From positions 1 to 34,110 of the forward strand of contig SXND01000211.1 in the NCBI GenBank assembly GCA_005777235.1: 34,110 bases of DNA. Reading direction: 5' to 3'. The stretch is from Pseudomonadota bacterium (GTDB taxonomy: Bacteria; Tectomicrobia; Entotheonellia; Entotheonellales; Entotheonellaceae). The stretch's first letter is position 1; each line of letters starts with the position of its first letter. Under the pieces are notes generated by a model. It was given only the letters and a program-made list of their open reading frames with translations. It was not told the origin of the DNA and did not search any database. The translations under genes were made by a program, and so were the position numbers. Below are positions 6,580 to 13,996 of this stretch, piece by piece.

Positions 6580-7353
6580 TTAAATGTCCTCCTCCGCATT
6601 ACGTAGCACCGCGTCGAGCCAAACCAGGGCGCGGCGCTCCAGCTTTTCCGCGGTGATGTCCGTGCCGGCTTGATCCTCTTAGCTCAGTGTCTGTGTAATC
6701 CAAAGAAATAAAGGGTCAGCATCGAAATGATGGCCGAAGGCGAACATCAATACTACCATGAGCCCGAGCGAGCGCACTGCCCGAAACCCATAGCGTTCCT
6801 GCCCCTTCGCCGTCCCGTCGGCGATCAGCCGCCGGAGCGCTGCCTGGCCGGTTTCTGCGACCTTGCGCGGATGCATCTCCGCCATGAGGCGCAGTGTGTC
6901 CTGCTCAAAGCTTTCGGGGTGGAGCGTCACGCCATGACGGCAGAGCGCCGCCAGATCCGCCAGCGCTTTGAGCGTATGGACATTGTCTGCTCCGTCCACC
7001 TGCGTCAGATAGGTTTGGGTGTGGGCGTGTAGGGCCTCGGCTCGGTCCATCTGGCTCAGGTCATCTTTCCTGGCCAGGATCTCTGTCGCCCAGGGGTATT
7101 GGGGATCGCTGTCAAAGCCGCTGCCAAAAAGGATCATCATGTCAATGTAGAACCGCACCGGTCCGCGCTGGGTGAAGCCATGTGCTTCAGCGTACTGCAC
7201 ACCCTGCCGGAGCGCGACTTGCAACTGATCGTCACGTAAGGTTTTACACAAACGCGGTGAGAATGCACGACAGTGAATCGCCAGTTCAATGATGTAGTTG
7301 TCAACCGCAATCTGTTCGAAAGCCTTGATTTGAGCGTCACGAATAATAAGCAT
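6580..7353 (-). pseudogene. Internally repeated accessory protein, late in-frame stop
   Basis: The frame starts at ATG 7353 (MLIIRDAQIKAFEQIAVDNYI) and shows an internal duplication: FGSGFDSDPQYPWATEIL in the first half and FGHHFDADPLFLWITQTL near the end. A TAA at 6679-6681 ends it after 224 residues, but the same frame continues as EDQAGTDITAEKLERRALVW and LDAVLRNAEEDI to a TAA at 6580-6582, directly adjoining the next ATG. This suggests that the original protein had about 257 residues and that the first stop is a mutation. I recall similar proteins beside type VI secretion effectors in myxobacteria and others, where they may act as adaptors; this is memory and not shown by the sequence. 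It is the first gene of the cassette nearest the integrase remnant. Confidence 0.7.
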
Positions 7354-7422
7354 GCCTGCTCTTCCTTAGCTCATGAATTTCAGCAACAACTTGTCTCGGG
7401 GGCCTACCGTCCAGAAGAAAGA

Positions 7423-7429
7423 GCCGAAC
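7423..7429 (-). other. attI: Core site at the start of the cassette array (attI/R')
   Basis: On the minus strand this is GTTCGGC within GGCGTTCGGCTC. It lies between the inferred array promoter and the first cassette gene. It is the exact complement of GCCGAAC at 5098-5104, the R'' that should belong to the same cassette. Upstream (7487-7505) lies a hairpin with ATCAGGC/GCCTGAT arms that may be part of attI. No attI consensus exists for comparison. Confidence 0.5.
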
Positions 7430-7570
7430 GCCGGGGTGACCGGGTCGAGTCCACTCCGTGGTTATCAGGCAGAGCGCAGCGGAGCCTGATCAACAGGATA
7501 GGTGCCATGTTATCAGGGCATGGTGTCTACTCGATACACTGAACACACTCAGGGTATCATGCGAAAATAT

Positions 7571-7597
7571 ATTATACCTAAGACATAGTAGAGTCAA
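7571..7597 (-). promoter_or_regulatory. Candidate cassette promoter Pc
   Basis: On the minus strand TTGACT (7592-7597) is followed after 15 bases by a perfect TATAAT (7571-7576). It points into the cassette array and overlaps the 5' end of the divergent integrase remnant, as in known integrons. The 15-base spacer is shorter than the optimal 17. Confidence 0.55.
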
Positions 7598-8054
7598 CAG
7601 CCCACGCTCCCCGAAGAAGTCTGGCATTGCCTCCGTCTCCAGCACTATTCCCTCCACACGGAGCGCTCCTCTCTGGAATGGATGATCCGGCGTCTCCAGT
7701 TCCACACCATGCGCACGCGTGCAGCGGTGTTTCCCGCCACACCGCAGATCGAAGCGTGGCGCACCGACGTGGCCGTGCACGGCCACGTCGGCACCCTCCA
7801 CCCCAAATCAAGCGCTGCAGGCCCTGGTCTTCCTCGGTAAGCGTGCCCTACCCCATGCACTGCCGGAGCGCATCCATGCCATGCGGGCGCCTACAACGAT
7901 CAACGTTCCGGTGGTACTGACCGGTGACGAAGTCGGCGCGGTCCTGGTGTGTAGGGGCGGTACCAGCCCGCTAAGCCCGCTGGGCGCCAAGCTCCTCTAC
8001 GGGAGTGGCTTGCTCATCGGTAAACGTATTGCCGCGTTGTGGCTGGAGCGGTAG
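7592..8054 (+). pseudogene. intI-like: Integron-integrase-like tyrosine recombinase, frameshifted and truncated
   Basis: The first frame reads EEVWHCLRLQHYSLHTERSS, LEWMIRRLQFHTMRTRA and IEAWRTDVAVHGHV. This matches the N-terminal core-binding domain of integron integrases (HYS-x-x-TE...W-I-R-R-F...FH). A one-base shift near 7790-7796 moves the reading to STPNQALQALVFLGKRALPH, then RIHAMRAPTTINVPVVLTGDEVGAVL and AKLLYGSGL, again the usual IntI order. After this the frame degenerates (LIGKRIAALWLER, stop at 8052-8054). The catalytic Arg expected after YGSGL is Leu, and the His, Arg and Tyr motifs are absent. No start codon is present in the first frame. The gene is divergent from the cassette array on its left. 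A XerC/D relative is an alternative, but the layout favours IntI. Confidence 0.78.
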
Positions 8055-8275
8055 CGTCCTCCGGTGTCCGTCCAACGCTCGGAGGTGTCTTGACAGAGAG
8101 GGCCAGTGCCTTTGTGCGCGCCGCCCTCGGCGCAATGGGCGACAAGACGGGGGGGCGAATGCCTGGCACGCACCGCGGCGGCAACCTGGATACGCCGTAT
8201 CGCCGCGGGCGTACTTTGTCTCTTGGGAGGCCTGGCGCTGTGGGCCAGGCGCTCGCCACGCGGACGTGTGATGCC

Positions 8276-9457
8276 CTAACTCGTACGGCCAGAGGCACGG
8301 CGGAGATCACGAATGAACTGCGGATCGGGCTTGCCGCCCGCTTGTTGGAAACGTTTGACGTCCGCCCAGGCCCGCGTGTAATCGCGTTTCACAAACCAGG
8401 CCACCGCCCGGTGATGCGAAGCCACCGCATGATTGGGATTGAGGCTGAGGGCCTGCGTCAAATCGTCGATGGCCCGATCATAGTCGCGCTGTTCACTATA
8501 CAGCTGGCCGCGATCCGTATACGCCTCGACGTAGCGCGGGTTCAGGGTAATAGCCTGCGTATAGTCGGCGATGGCGCGCCCCGGATCGCCCTTGCGCTGA
8601 TACGACGTGCCACGATTATAGTACGCTGGTGCGAGCTTGGGGTTGAGGGTAATGGCCTGCGTGTAATCGGCAATGGCGCGATCAAACGCCCCTTTGCGGT
8701 GATAGGCCGCGCCACGGTTGACATACGCTTCCGGGAGATTGGCCTGCGCCTGCAAGGCGCGGTCGTAATCGGCAATAGCGCGGTCCAGCTCCCCTTTCTC
8801 ATCATACGCCACTCCGCGATTCACATAGGCTGCCGCGTACTGCGGATTGAGGGCAATGGCGCGATCGTAATCGGCCAGCGCGCGGGGATAATCCCGTTTG
8901 TTTTTATACGCAATCCCCCGATTCATGTAGGCGTCCGCCCGGTGCGGATCGAGAATCAGCGCCTGGTTGAAATCCGCGATGGCGCGGTCCGTGTCCCGCT
9001 TGCCACGATCATAGGCAATCCCTCGGCTGACGTAGGCTTCCGGCAACTGCTGATCCAAGGCCAGGGCCTGCGTATAATCGGCCAAGGCCTCGTCATAGGC
9101 ACCCTTGTAACTGTGCACGACCCCGCGTGCGTAGTAGGCCTTCGCATAGCGCGGATTGCGTGTCAAGGCCTGTGTATAATCGGCCAGCGCGTGGTCAAAC
9201 TCCCCGAGCAGGCGATAGGCTTCCCCACGATTATGATAGGCCTCCACCCGATCCGGCGTGAGGCGTAACACCTCGGTAAAATCGGCAACCGCTCGGTCAA
9301 AAGTATTGTTCGTCAAGTTGGTCACCCCACGTTGGAACCACTCCTCAGGTGAGCGTGGGGTGACGGGGGGCTCGACATCCGGCGTGCCGCAACCGCTCAG
9401 ACACGCGAGGCTGACCAGCAGGCCGAGGAGTACGTGGGAACGCATGGACCACATCAT
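8276..9457 (-). CDS. TPR-repeat lipoprotein
   Basis: The 393-residue product has a signal peptide with a lipobox (LACLSGC, Cys at about residue 22), a short Pro-rich linker, and then about ten tandem 34-residue tetratricopeptide repeats up to about residue 375. Each repeat has the A-x-x-x-x-G-x-A-Y pattern, for example YAKAYYARGVVHSYKGAYDE. The DNA shows the same 102-base periodicity. TPR lipoproteins are scaffolds for protein complexes at the inner or outer membrane, and no partner can be assigned here. The ATG at 9457 is preceded by GGAG; an in-frame ATG four codons later (9445) would also give a normal signal peptide. It is single-copy between the integrase remnant and the IscB element. 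Confidence 0.9.
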   Translation of the reverse strand: MMWSMRSHVLLGLLVSLACLSGCGTPDVEPPVTPRSPEEWFQRGVTNLTNNTFDRAVADFTEVLRLTPDRVEAYHNRGEAYRLLGEFDHALADYTQALTRNPRYAKAYYARGVVHSYKGAYDEALADYTQALALDQQLPEAYVSRGIAYDRGKRDTDRAIADFNQALILDPHRADAYMNRGIAYKNKRDYPRALADYDRAIALNPQYAAAYVNRGVAYDEKGELDRAIADYDRALQAQANLPEAYVNRGAAYHRKGAFDRAIADYTQAITLNPKLAPAYYNRGTSYQRKGDPGRAIADYTQAITLNPRYVEAYTDRGQLYSEQRDYDRAIDDLTQALSLNPNHAVASHHRAVAWFVKRDYTRAWADVKRFQQAGGKPDPQFIRDLRRASGRTS

Positions 9458-9490
9458 TCGTCTCGACTCCTAAAATTTTCGCTGTGGAGA

Positions 9491-9508
9491 CCCCGCGCTT
9501 CAGCGGGG
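9491..9508. repeat. Hairpin at the right end of the IscB element
   Basis: CCCCGC and GCGGGG arms enclose a CTTCA-containing loop and overlap the stop codon of iscB (TGA, 9500-9502). Its sequence style matches the hairpin at 11015-11034 on the other side of the gene, as expected for subterminal hairpins of IS200/IS605-like (ISC) elements. Confidence 0.55.
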
Positions 9509-10798
9509 GGAGGAAACGGCGGTGTCTGCGCCAGCAGACAAGGTGTACGTATAGCCATCGGCAGCCCACAGCCGCGTGCAATGCCTCTGATGCACGCTCG
9601 CCTTCTTGCCGTCTATGACCAGATCAAACCACCCGCTCGCCTTGACGACGACGCGGCTGGTCCAGGTGCCGGCATACTTCCCGGTGGGCACGACCGCTTT
9701 GACGATATCTCCGGTCTGCATGCCCCCATAGTGTTTCTGCCGGGCACGGTGGGTCTTCGGGAAACCGTGGGCATCGACGCGGCACATCTGCCGGGTCCCG
9801 TGGCCCATGGCGCGCATGCTTACTGGGTGTATCCCCGTCACACGCAGCGTGTCCGGGGTGCTGGCCCCGACGCACGCCGCGTCCCCCCAGTGGGATTTAG
9901 CGAGGCCCAGCCGCGACCGGTTGTATTTTGTGCGCCCACCCGTGCCCGTCTCCACGGGGAGTCCCGTGGCTTGTAACGCCTGGGAGAGCGCCCAGCGTGT
10001 GGTATTGACGGCGGCCGCGTCGTGCAGTGGCCTCCTGGCCTGTGCCTGGACCTGCGGCAAGCCACACTCGGCGGCGCTCCGGGCGCCTTTCTGCTGGTTG
10101 CACGGGGCACAGGCCAGCGTCAGATTGCTCACGCGGTTGGAACCGCCGCGCGCCTTCGGCATGATATGCTCGACTTCCAGGGGGACAGCTGTGGCGCCAC
10201 AGTAGGCGCACACCCGACCCCACTTCTCCAAGAGATACTCGCGCACTTCATAGCCTGCCAACTCGCCGTGCTGGTATTGTACGCCACGAATTTCCGCGTG
10301 GTGCATCTGTTGCATATCGAAGCGCACCAGTTCTTGACTGAGCGCAGTAATCGGGCACAGGCGCGCCAGGCGCTTGACCCACGTCATGACATTGCAGACA
10401 CGACTCTGAAGCGACGGAGGCAGCCAGCCTTCAGGGCGTGTGCGGTTGAGAAATCGTGCTTGCCGGTAGCGGGTGTGACGGTGCCGCCGACTATGCCGGA
10501 CGGCGTACCGACTGCGCAAGGCCGCGGTGATGCGCTGGCCACGGTGGGTCAGCTCGGCCGCCCAGACGACGCGCGGGCCTTGCACGAGGGCCAACCCGCT
10601 CGTCTTGCTGCCTGGATCAATCTTCAAGCGGTGCGCATGCACCATGGACGCGGCGCGCGTCCGGTCGTGCAGGATGATGGTGAAGGGGAAGCGCCGCAAC
10701 ACGGCGGCACGGCCAGCGCCCAGCAACTGCCTCGCCCGCGCAGGATGGCAGGGGTCGAGTGCTTGGCGATCGGGAGCCAGCACACACACGGAGTTCAT
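9500..10798 (-). CDS. iscB: IscB RNA-guided nuclease (Cas9 ancestor family)
   Basis: The 432-residue product has all IscB domains in order. The N-terminal PLMP-type region has CHPARARQLLGAGRAAVLRR (residues 17-36), although the PLMP motif itself reads ALDP. RuvC-I follows with IDPGSKTSGLAL (Asp61), then an Arg-rich bridge helix (about 101-120) and RuvC-II with Glu156. The HNH domain spans about 183-240, with Cys197/200, Glu210-His211 in place of the usual Asp-His, and Cys230/233. RuvC-III has KSHWGDAACVGA (His303, Asp306), and a C-terminal target-recognition region follows. All nuclease residues except the Asp-to-Glu change look intact. IscB uses an omega RNA to cut DNA and helps retain its transposon. 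The RNA-like region lies directly upstream. No tnpA is present, so mobility would need help in trans. Confidence 0.93.
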   Translation of the reverse strand: MNSVCVLAPDRQALDPCHPARARQLLGAGRAAVLRRFPFTIILHDRTRAASMVHAHRLKIDPGSKTSGLALVQGPRVVWAAELTHRGQRITAALRSRYAVRHSRRHRHTRYRQARFLNRTRPEGWLPPSLQSRVCNVMTWVKRLARLCPITALSQELVRFDMQQMHHAEIRGVQYQHGELAGYEVREYLLEKWGRVCAYCGATAVPLEVEHIMPKARGGSNRVSNLTLACAPCNQQKGARSAAECGLPQVQAQARRPLHDAAAVNTTRWALSQALQATGLPVETGTGGRTKYNRSRLGLAKSHWGDAACVGASTPDTLRVTGIHPVSMRAMGHGTRQMCRVDAHGFPKTHRARQKHYGGMQTGDIVKAVVPTGKYAGTWTSRVVVKASGWFDLVIDGKKASVHQRHCTRLWAADGYTYTLSAGADTAVSSPR

Positions 10799-10809
10799 GA
10801 GTTACCTCA

Positions 10810-11040
10810 TACGCGCCTTGCGGCGGTGACGTTTGCTTCGACAATGTTCTGACGGCTTGTCGTGTCTGCCGCACAGCGTGCTACTCGGCACGGCCATTGA
10901 ACGACAGACGATAGCGCCCAGGACTGGCACGCATCCGGGGGTATCATGACCGCAAGAACGGCGTGCCTAGCGGCACGGAGTCTGCTCGACACCGACTCTC
11001 AGTTTCCTCAGAGTCCCCCGACTTCAGTCGGGGGAGTGCG
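10810..11040 (-). ncRNA. Omega RNA of the IscB element
   Basis: The 5' flank of iscB on the same strand has the folding pattern of an IscB guide RNA. A 9-bp GC stem with a GA loop lies at 11015-11034, followed directly by a GACTCT/AGAGTC stem (10993-11014) with a GAGGAAACTG interior. The string GTCGGTGTCGAGCAGACTCC then appears, similar to what I recall for known omega RNAs. Further GC-rich stems continue to just before the iscB ATG. In this family the guide lies at the 5' end, outside the element, so it would be copied from the 3' end of the TPP-enzyme gene. Exact ends are not determined. Confidence 0.65.
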
Positions 11041-11050
11041 TCGATTGTGT

Positions 11051-12694
11051 CTACAGAGCGCGTCGGAGCGAAAAAGCCGTTTCTTCGCTGGTGATAAACT
11101 CCAACAGCACGGCTTTGCCGTCATCATTGGCCTTCCGGGCGCGTTGAATCGCCGGGGCGATCTCCTCTGGCTTCTCCACGCGCTCCGCCACACCCCCCAT
11201 GGCCCGACCAAGATCGGCATAATGCCCGCCGATGTCGCGGGTACGATAGCGCTCATGCGAGACGACCAGGGCATGCTGTTCAATGGCCATGGCGGAGTTG
11301 TTGAAGACCACCGTGGTGATGGGAATGCCGCAGCGCACGGCCGTCTCGAAGTCCAGGCCGGTCATGCCAAACGCCGCGTCGCCCATAAAATTGACGCAGA
11401 ATTTCTCGGGCGCCGCCAGCTTGGCGCCCATAATCAGGCCCAGCCCCGTGCCCAGGGCATGGGACTTGCCCCAGCCGATATAACTGCGCGGCGTGGTGGC
11501 ACGATAGAACGGCACGATCTGATCGCGTGGACTGCCGGAATCGTGCGTGATAATGGCGTCACGCGGGTGCACCGTGTGCATAAATTCCCACAGGACGCGG
11601 TACGGCGTGATGGGCACTTCGCTGGAGGTGAGCTTGGCGGTCCATTCCCGCATCCAGGCTTCCTTGATTTCCAGGACTTCGGCGGCGGTATCGCCGTTGA
11701 CACGCCGCTGCGGTCCCAGGTCTTTGATGGCGTCAATGAACTGCCGCAACACCAACTTCGCGTCGCCTAAGATGGGATAGTCAGCCGCGTAGTTTTTGTT
11801 GAGATCGCGTTCGTCGTTGGTGGCGTGAATGATGGTCTTACCGCTCGGGATGTTGGTCGCCATGCCATGCTTGGTGAAGCTACAGCCGATCCCAAACACC
11901 ACATCCGCCTGACGCAAGCAGTGCACCACTGGCCCGGTCATCACTGCCCCACCTGTCCCCAGCGACAGGGCGTGATCCTCGGGAAAGGCACTCTTGCCTT
12001 CCAGGGTGGTCATCACAGGAAGCTGCAGTAATTCCGCCAGTTCCACCAGCTCATCGCTGGCCTCAGCATACAACACCCCCTGCCCGGCATGGATCACCGG
12101 CCGACGCGCTTGTAACAGCACCTGCGCCGCCGCGGCAATATCCTGGGCGTTGCCCGCTGCACAGGTGGGTTTGACCACCCGATAGGCGTTGACGATAGCG
12201 TCATCGACATGTTCGAGGGCTACATCCGCCGGAATTTCCACCATCACTGGCCCCGGACGTCCCATCTTGAGCAAGTTGAACGCCCGCCGCATGACTTCTG
12301 TGACTTGCTCTGCTTGGTTCAGCGTTTCGACCGATTTCGTCACCGAGGCAAACGTGCGCGCCGAGCTAAACAGCGGAAACACCTGGGCGCGATCCCGTTG
12401 ATGCCCCAGTGGCAACAGCAGGATGGGCACAGAATCGGAATAGGCCGTGGCCACACCAGGGAACGCATTCTCCGCCCCTGGACCATACTGCATGGCAAAG
12501 ACACCAATGCGCTTGCCATTCGTAATACGCGTAAAGCCATCGGCGATCCCCACGCCCACACGCTCTTGCCGACACAGAATGGGCCGAATCCCGATGGCCG
12601 CTGCCGCGTCGATCAGGGGAGTGGTGGGATACGTGCTGAGGAATTCGATCCCCTCACGCTGCATAATGGCGGAAATCGCATCGATAATTTGCAC
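11051..12694 (-). CDS. Thiamine pyrophosphate-dependent enzyme (acetolactate synthase-like)
   Basis: The 547-residue product has the three-domain plan of acetolactate synthase/benzoylformate decarboxylase enzymes. The N-terminal pyrimidine-binding domain has the catalytic Glu in CRQERVGVGIADGF (Glu44), a central domain spans about 190-330, and the C-terminal domain carries a GDAAFGMTGLDFETAV TPP motif ending with VVFNNS. Such enzymes decarboxylate or condense 2-oxo acids, but the substrate is not predictable here. The start is a GTG at 12694 with AAGGAGG seven bases upstream. It diverges from a beta-hydroxyacid dehydrogenase gene across a 274-bp gap that should hold both promoters. The IscB element sits directly after its stop codon, so the insertion spared the gene. 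Confidence 0.9.
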   Translation of the reverse strand: MQIIDAISAIMQREGIEFLSTYPTTPLIDAAAAIGIRPILCRQERVGVGIADGFTRITNGKRIGVFAMQYGPGAENAFPGVATAYSDSVPILLLPLGHQRDRAQVFPLFSSARTFASVTKSVETLNQAEQVTEVMRRAFNLLKMGRPGPVMVEIPADVALEHVDDAIVNAYRVVKPTCAAGNAQDIAAAAQVLLQARRPVIHAGQGVLYAEASDELVELAELLQLPVMTTLEGKSAFPEDHALSLGTGGAVMTGPVVHCLRQADVVFGIGCSFTKHGMATNIPSGKTIIHATNDERDLNKNYAADYPILGDAKLVLRQFIDAIKDLGPQRRVNGDTAAEVLEIKEAWMREWTAKLTSSEVPITPYRVLWEFMHTVHPRDAIITHDSGSPRDQIVPFYRATTPRSYIGWGKSHALGTGLGLIMGAKLAAPEKFCVNFMGDAAFGMTGLDFETAVRCGIPITTVVFNNSAMAIEQHALVVSHERYRTRDIGGHYADLGRAMGGVAERVEKPEEIAPAIQRARKANDDGKAVLLEFITSEETAFSLRRAL

Positions 12695-12968
12695 GGGCCA
12701 CCCTCCTTACGGGATTGTCACAAGTGCACATGCTATGCGTCACGTCTCCATCAGTCTGAGTAGCTTAGCGTGGCCGCGTCTGGAGAGCAACACCGTTTCT
12801 CCAGCGACCTGGGATGGCAGGCAGGTGGACAGAGGTGCTACCCTATACGGCACCGGGCCAGGGGGTACTGCACGCCTCGCGCCCGGGCACACAGCGGCAG
12901 GCTGCGGCACACGCGCGGGTGGCCTGTGCGCACCACATCGATCATCATACACGCGAGGAACGCACGCG

Positions 12969-13913
12969 ATGGACATCGGTTTTATCGGCGTAGGGAACAT
13001 GGGCGCAGGCATGGCCCACAACCTGCTCAAGGCTGGCTATACCCTGACGATTAATGATCTCAACCGCGACCGGGCCGCCCCGCTGCTGGAACAAGGGGCA
13101 CGCTGGGGCGACACCGTCAAACAGGTCACCATGCAGAGCCAGGTGACGTTCACCTCTCTGCCGCGACCGACGGATGTCGAGGCCGTTGCCATGGGGCCGG
13201 ACGGCATTCTGGCCAACGCCAGCCCAGGGTCGGTGTTTATCGATTTGAGCTCCAACTCGCCCACCCTGGTCCGGCAGATGTATGCCACCTTCAAGGCGCA
13301 GGGCGTGCATATGCTCGACGCCCCGGTCAGCGGTGGCGTCACCGGGGCCCGCAGTGGCCGCCTGGCGGTCATGGTGGGGGGTGACGAGGATATTTACCAG
13401 CAGGTGAAACCGGTGCTGGACGCCATCGGCGACAACGTCGTGTACTGCGGCAGCATCGGCGCCGGCTCGATCTGCAAGTTGGCGCACAATTGCATCTCCG
13501 CCATTGTCGCGCAGGCCATCAGTGAATGCTTCACCCTGGGTGTCAAAGCCGGCGCCGACCCCAAAGCGTTGTGGGAGACTACCCGTTGGGGATCGTTTGG
13601 CCGCAACGCCGGCGGGATTCATATGTTGCCAGACACCTGGTTCAGCGGCAATTTTGAGCCCGACTGGGAGAAAGGCTTTTTCAGCACGGGCCTGATGCGC
13701 AAAGACGTCGGCCTGGCGACGCAGCTCGCCCGTGAGTTCAGCGTGCCGATGGCCCTGGCCAATCTGGCGGAACAAGAGCTCATGGAAGCGATGAATCGCG
13801 GCTGGGGCAATGATCCCACCGGCAAAGTACGCCTGTTGCAAGAGGAACGCGCTGGGGTCCAGGTGCGCGGTGATTTCCCGGCAGGCCGTACCCGTATCGT
13901 GGTTGACGAGTAA
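12969..13913 (+). CDS. NAD(P)-dependent beta-hydroxyacid dehydrogenase (3-hydroxyisobutyrate dehydrogenase family)
   Basis: The 314-residue product starts MDIGFIGVGNMGAGMAHNLL, a Rossmann GxGxxG dinucleotide site. It then has the substrate-binding loop DAPVSGGVTGARSGRLAVMV (about residue 116 on) and the catalytic Lys within GAGSICKLAHNCI (about 160-172). The size and motifs match the family, which oxidises 3-hydroxyacids or reduces the corresponding semialdehydes in the cytoplasm. The cofactor preference is uncertain: Asp at the end of beta-2 (INDLNRD) favours NAD. The ATG at 12969 has an AGGAA site eight bases upstream. The divergent TPP enzyme gene suggests a shared pathway, perhaps making and reducing an aldehyde acid, as in glyoxylate carboligase/tartronate semialdehyde metabolism. 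This pathway idea is inference. Confidence 0.92.
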   Translation: MDIGFIGVGNMGAGMAHNLLKAGYTLTINDLNRDRAAPLLEQGARWGDTVKQVTMQSQVTFTSLPRPTDVEAVAMGPDGILANASPGSVFIDLSSNSPTLVRQMYATFKAQGVHMLDAPVSGGVTGARSGRLAVMVGGDEDIYQQVKPVLDAIGDNVVYCGSIGAGSICKLAHNCISAIVAQAISECFTLGVKAGADPKALWETTRWGSFGRNAGGIHMLPDTWFSGNFEPDWEKGFFSTGLMRKDVGLATQLAREFSVPMALANLAEQELMEAMNRGWGNDPTGKVRLLQEERAGVQVRGDFPAGRTRIVVDE

Positions 13914-13922
13914 GACGCGCGG

Positions 13923-13976
13923 CTGAGGCCAGGGGGAAGCCGGACGCGGGCGTCCAGCGTCTACCCCTGGCCTCAG
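13923..13976. terminator. Bidirectional stem-loop terminator between convergent genes
   Basis: CTGAGGCCAGGGG (13923-13935) pairs perfectly with CCCCTGGCCTCAG (13964-13976). A smaller GGACG/CGTCC hairpin is nested inside. It lies between the dehydrogenase stop and the hydrolase stop, which converge. There is no long T-run. Confidence 0.7.
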
Positions 13977-13996
13977 ATGGTGCCTGCCCGCCTCTT

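Noticed and set aside
8039..9268. Long plus-strand frame (409 codons) opposite the TPR gene
   Set aside because: It is the complement of the 102-base TPR repeats. Its apparent internal repeats are explained by that, and it has no ribosome site.
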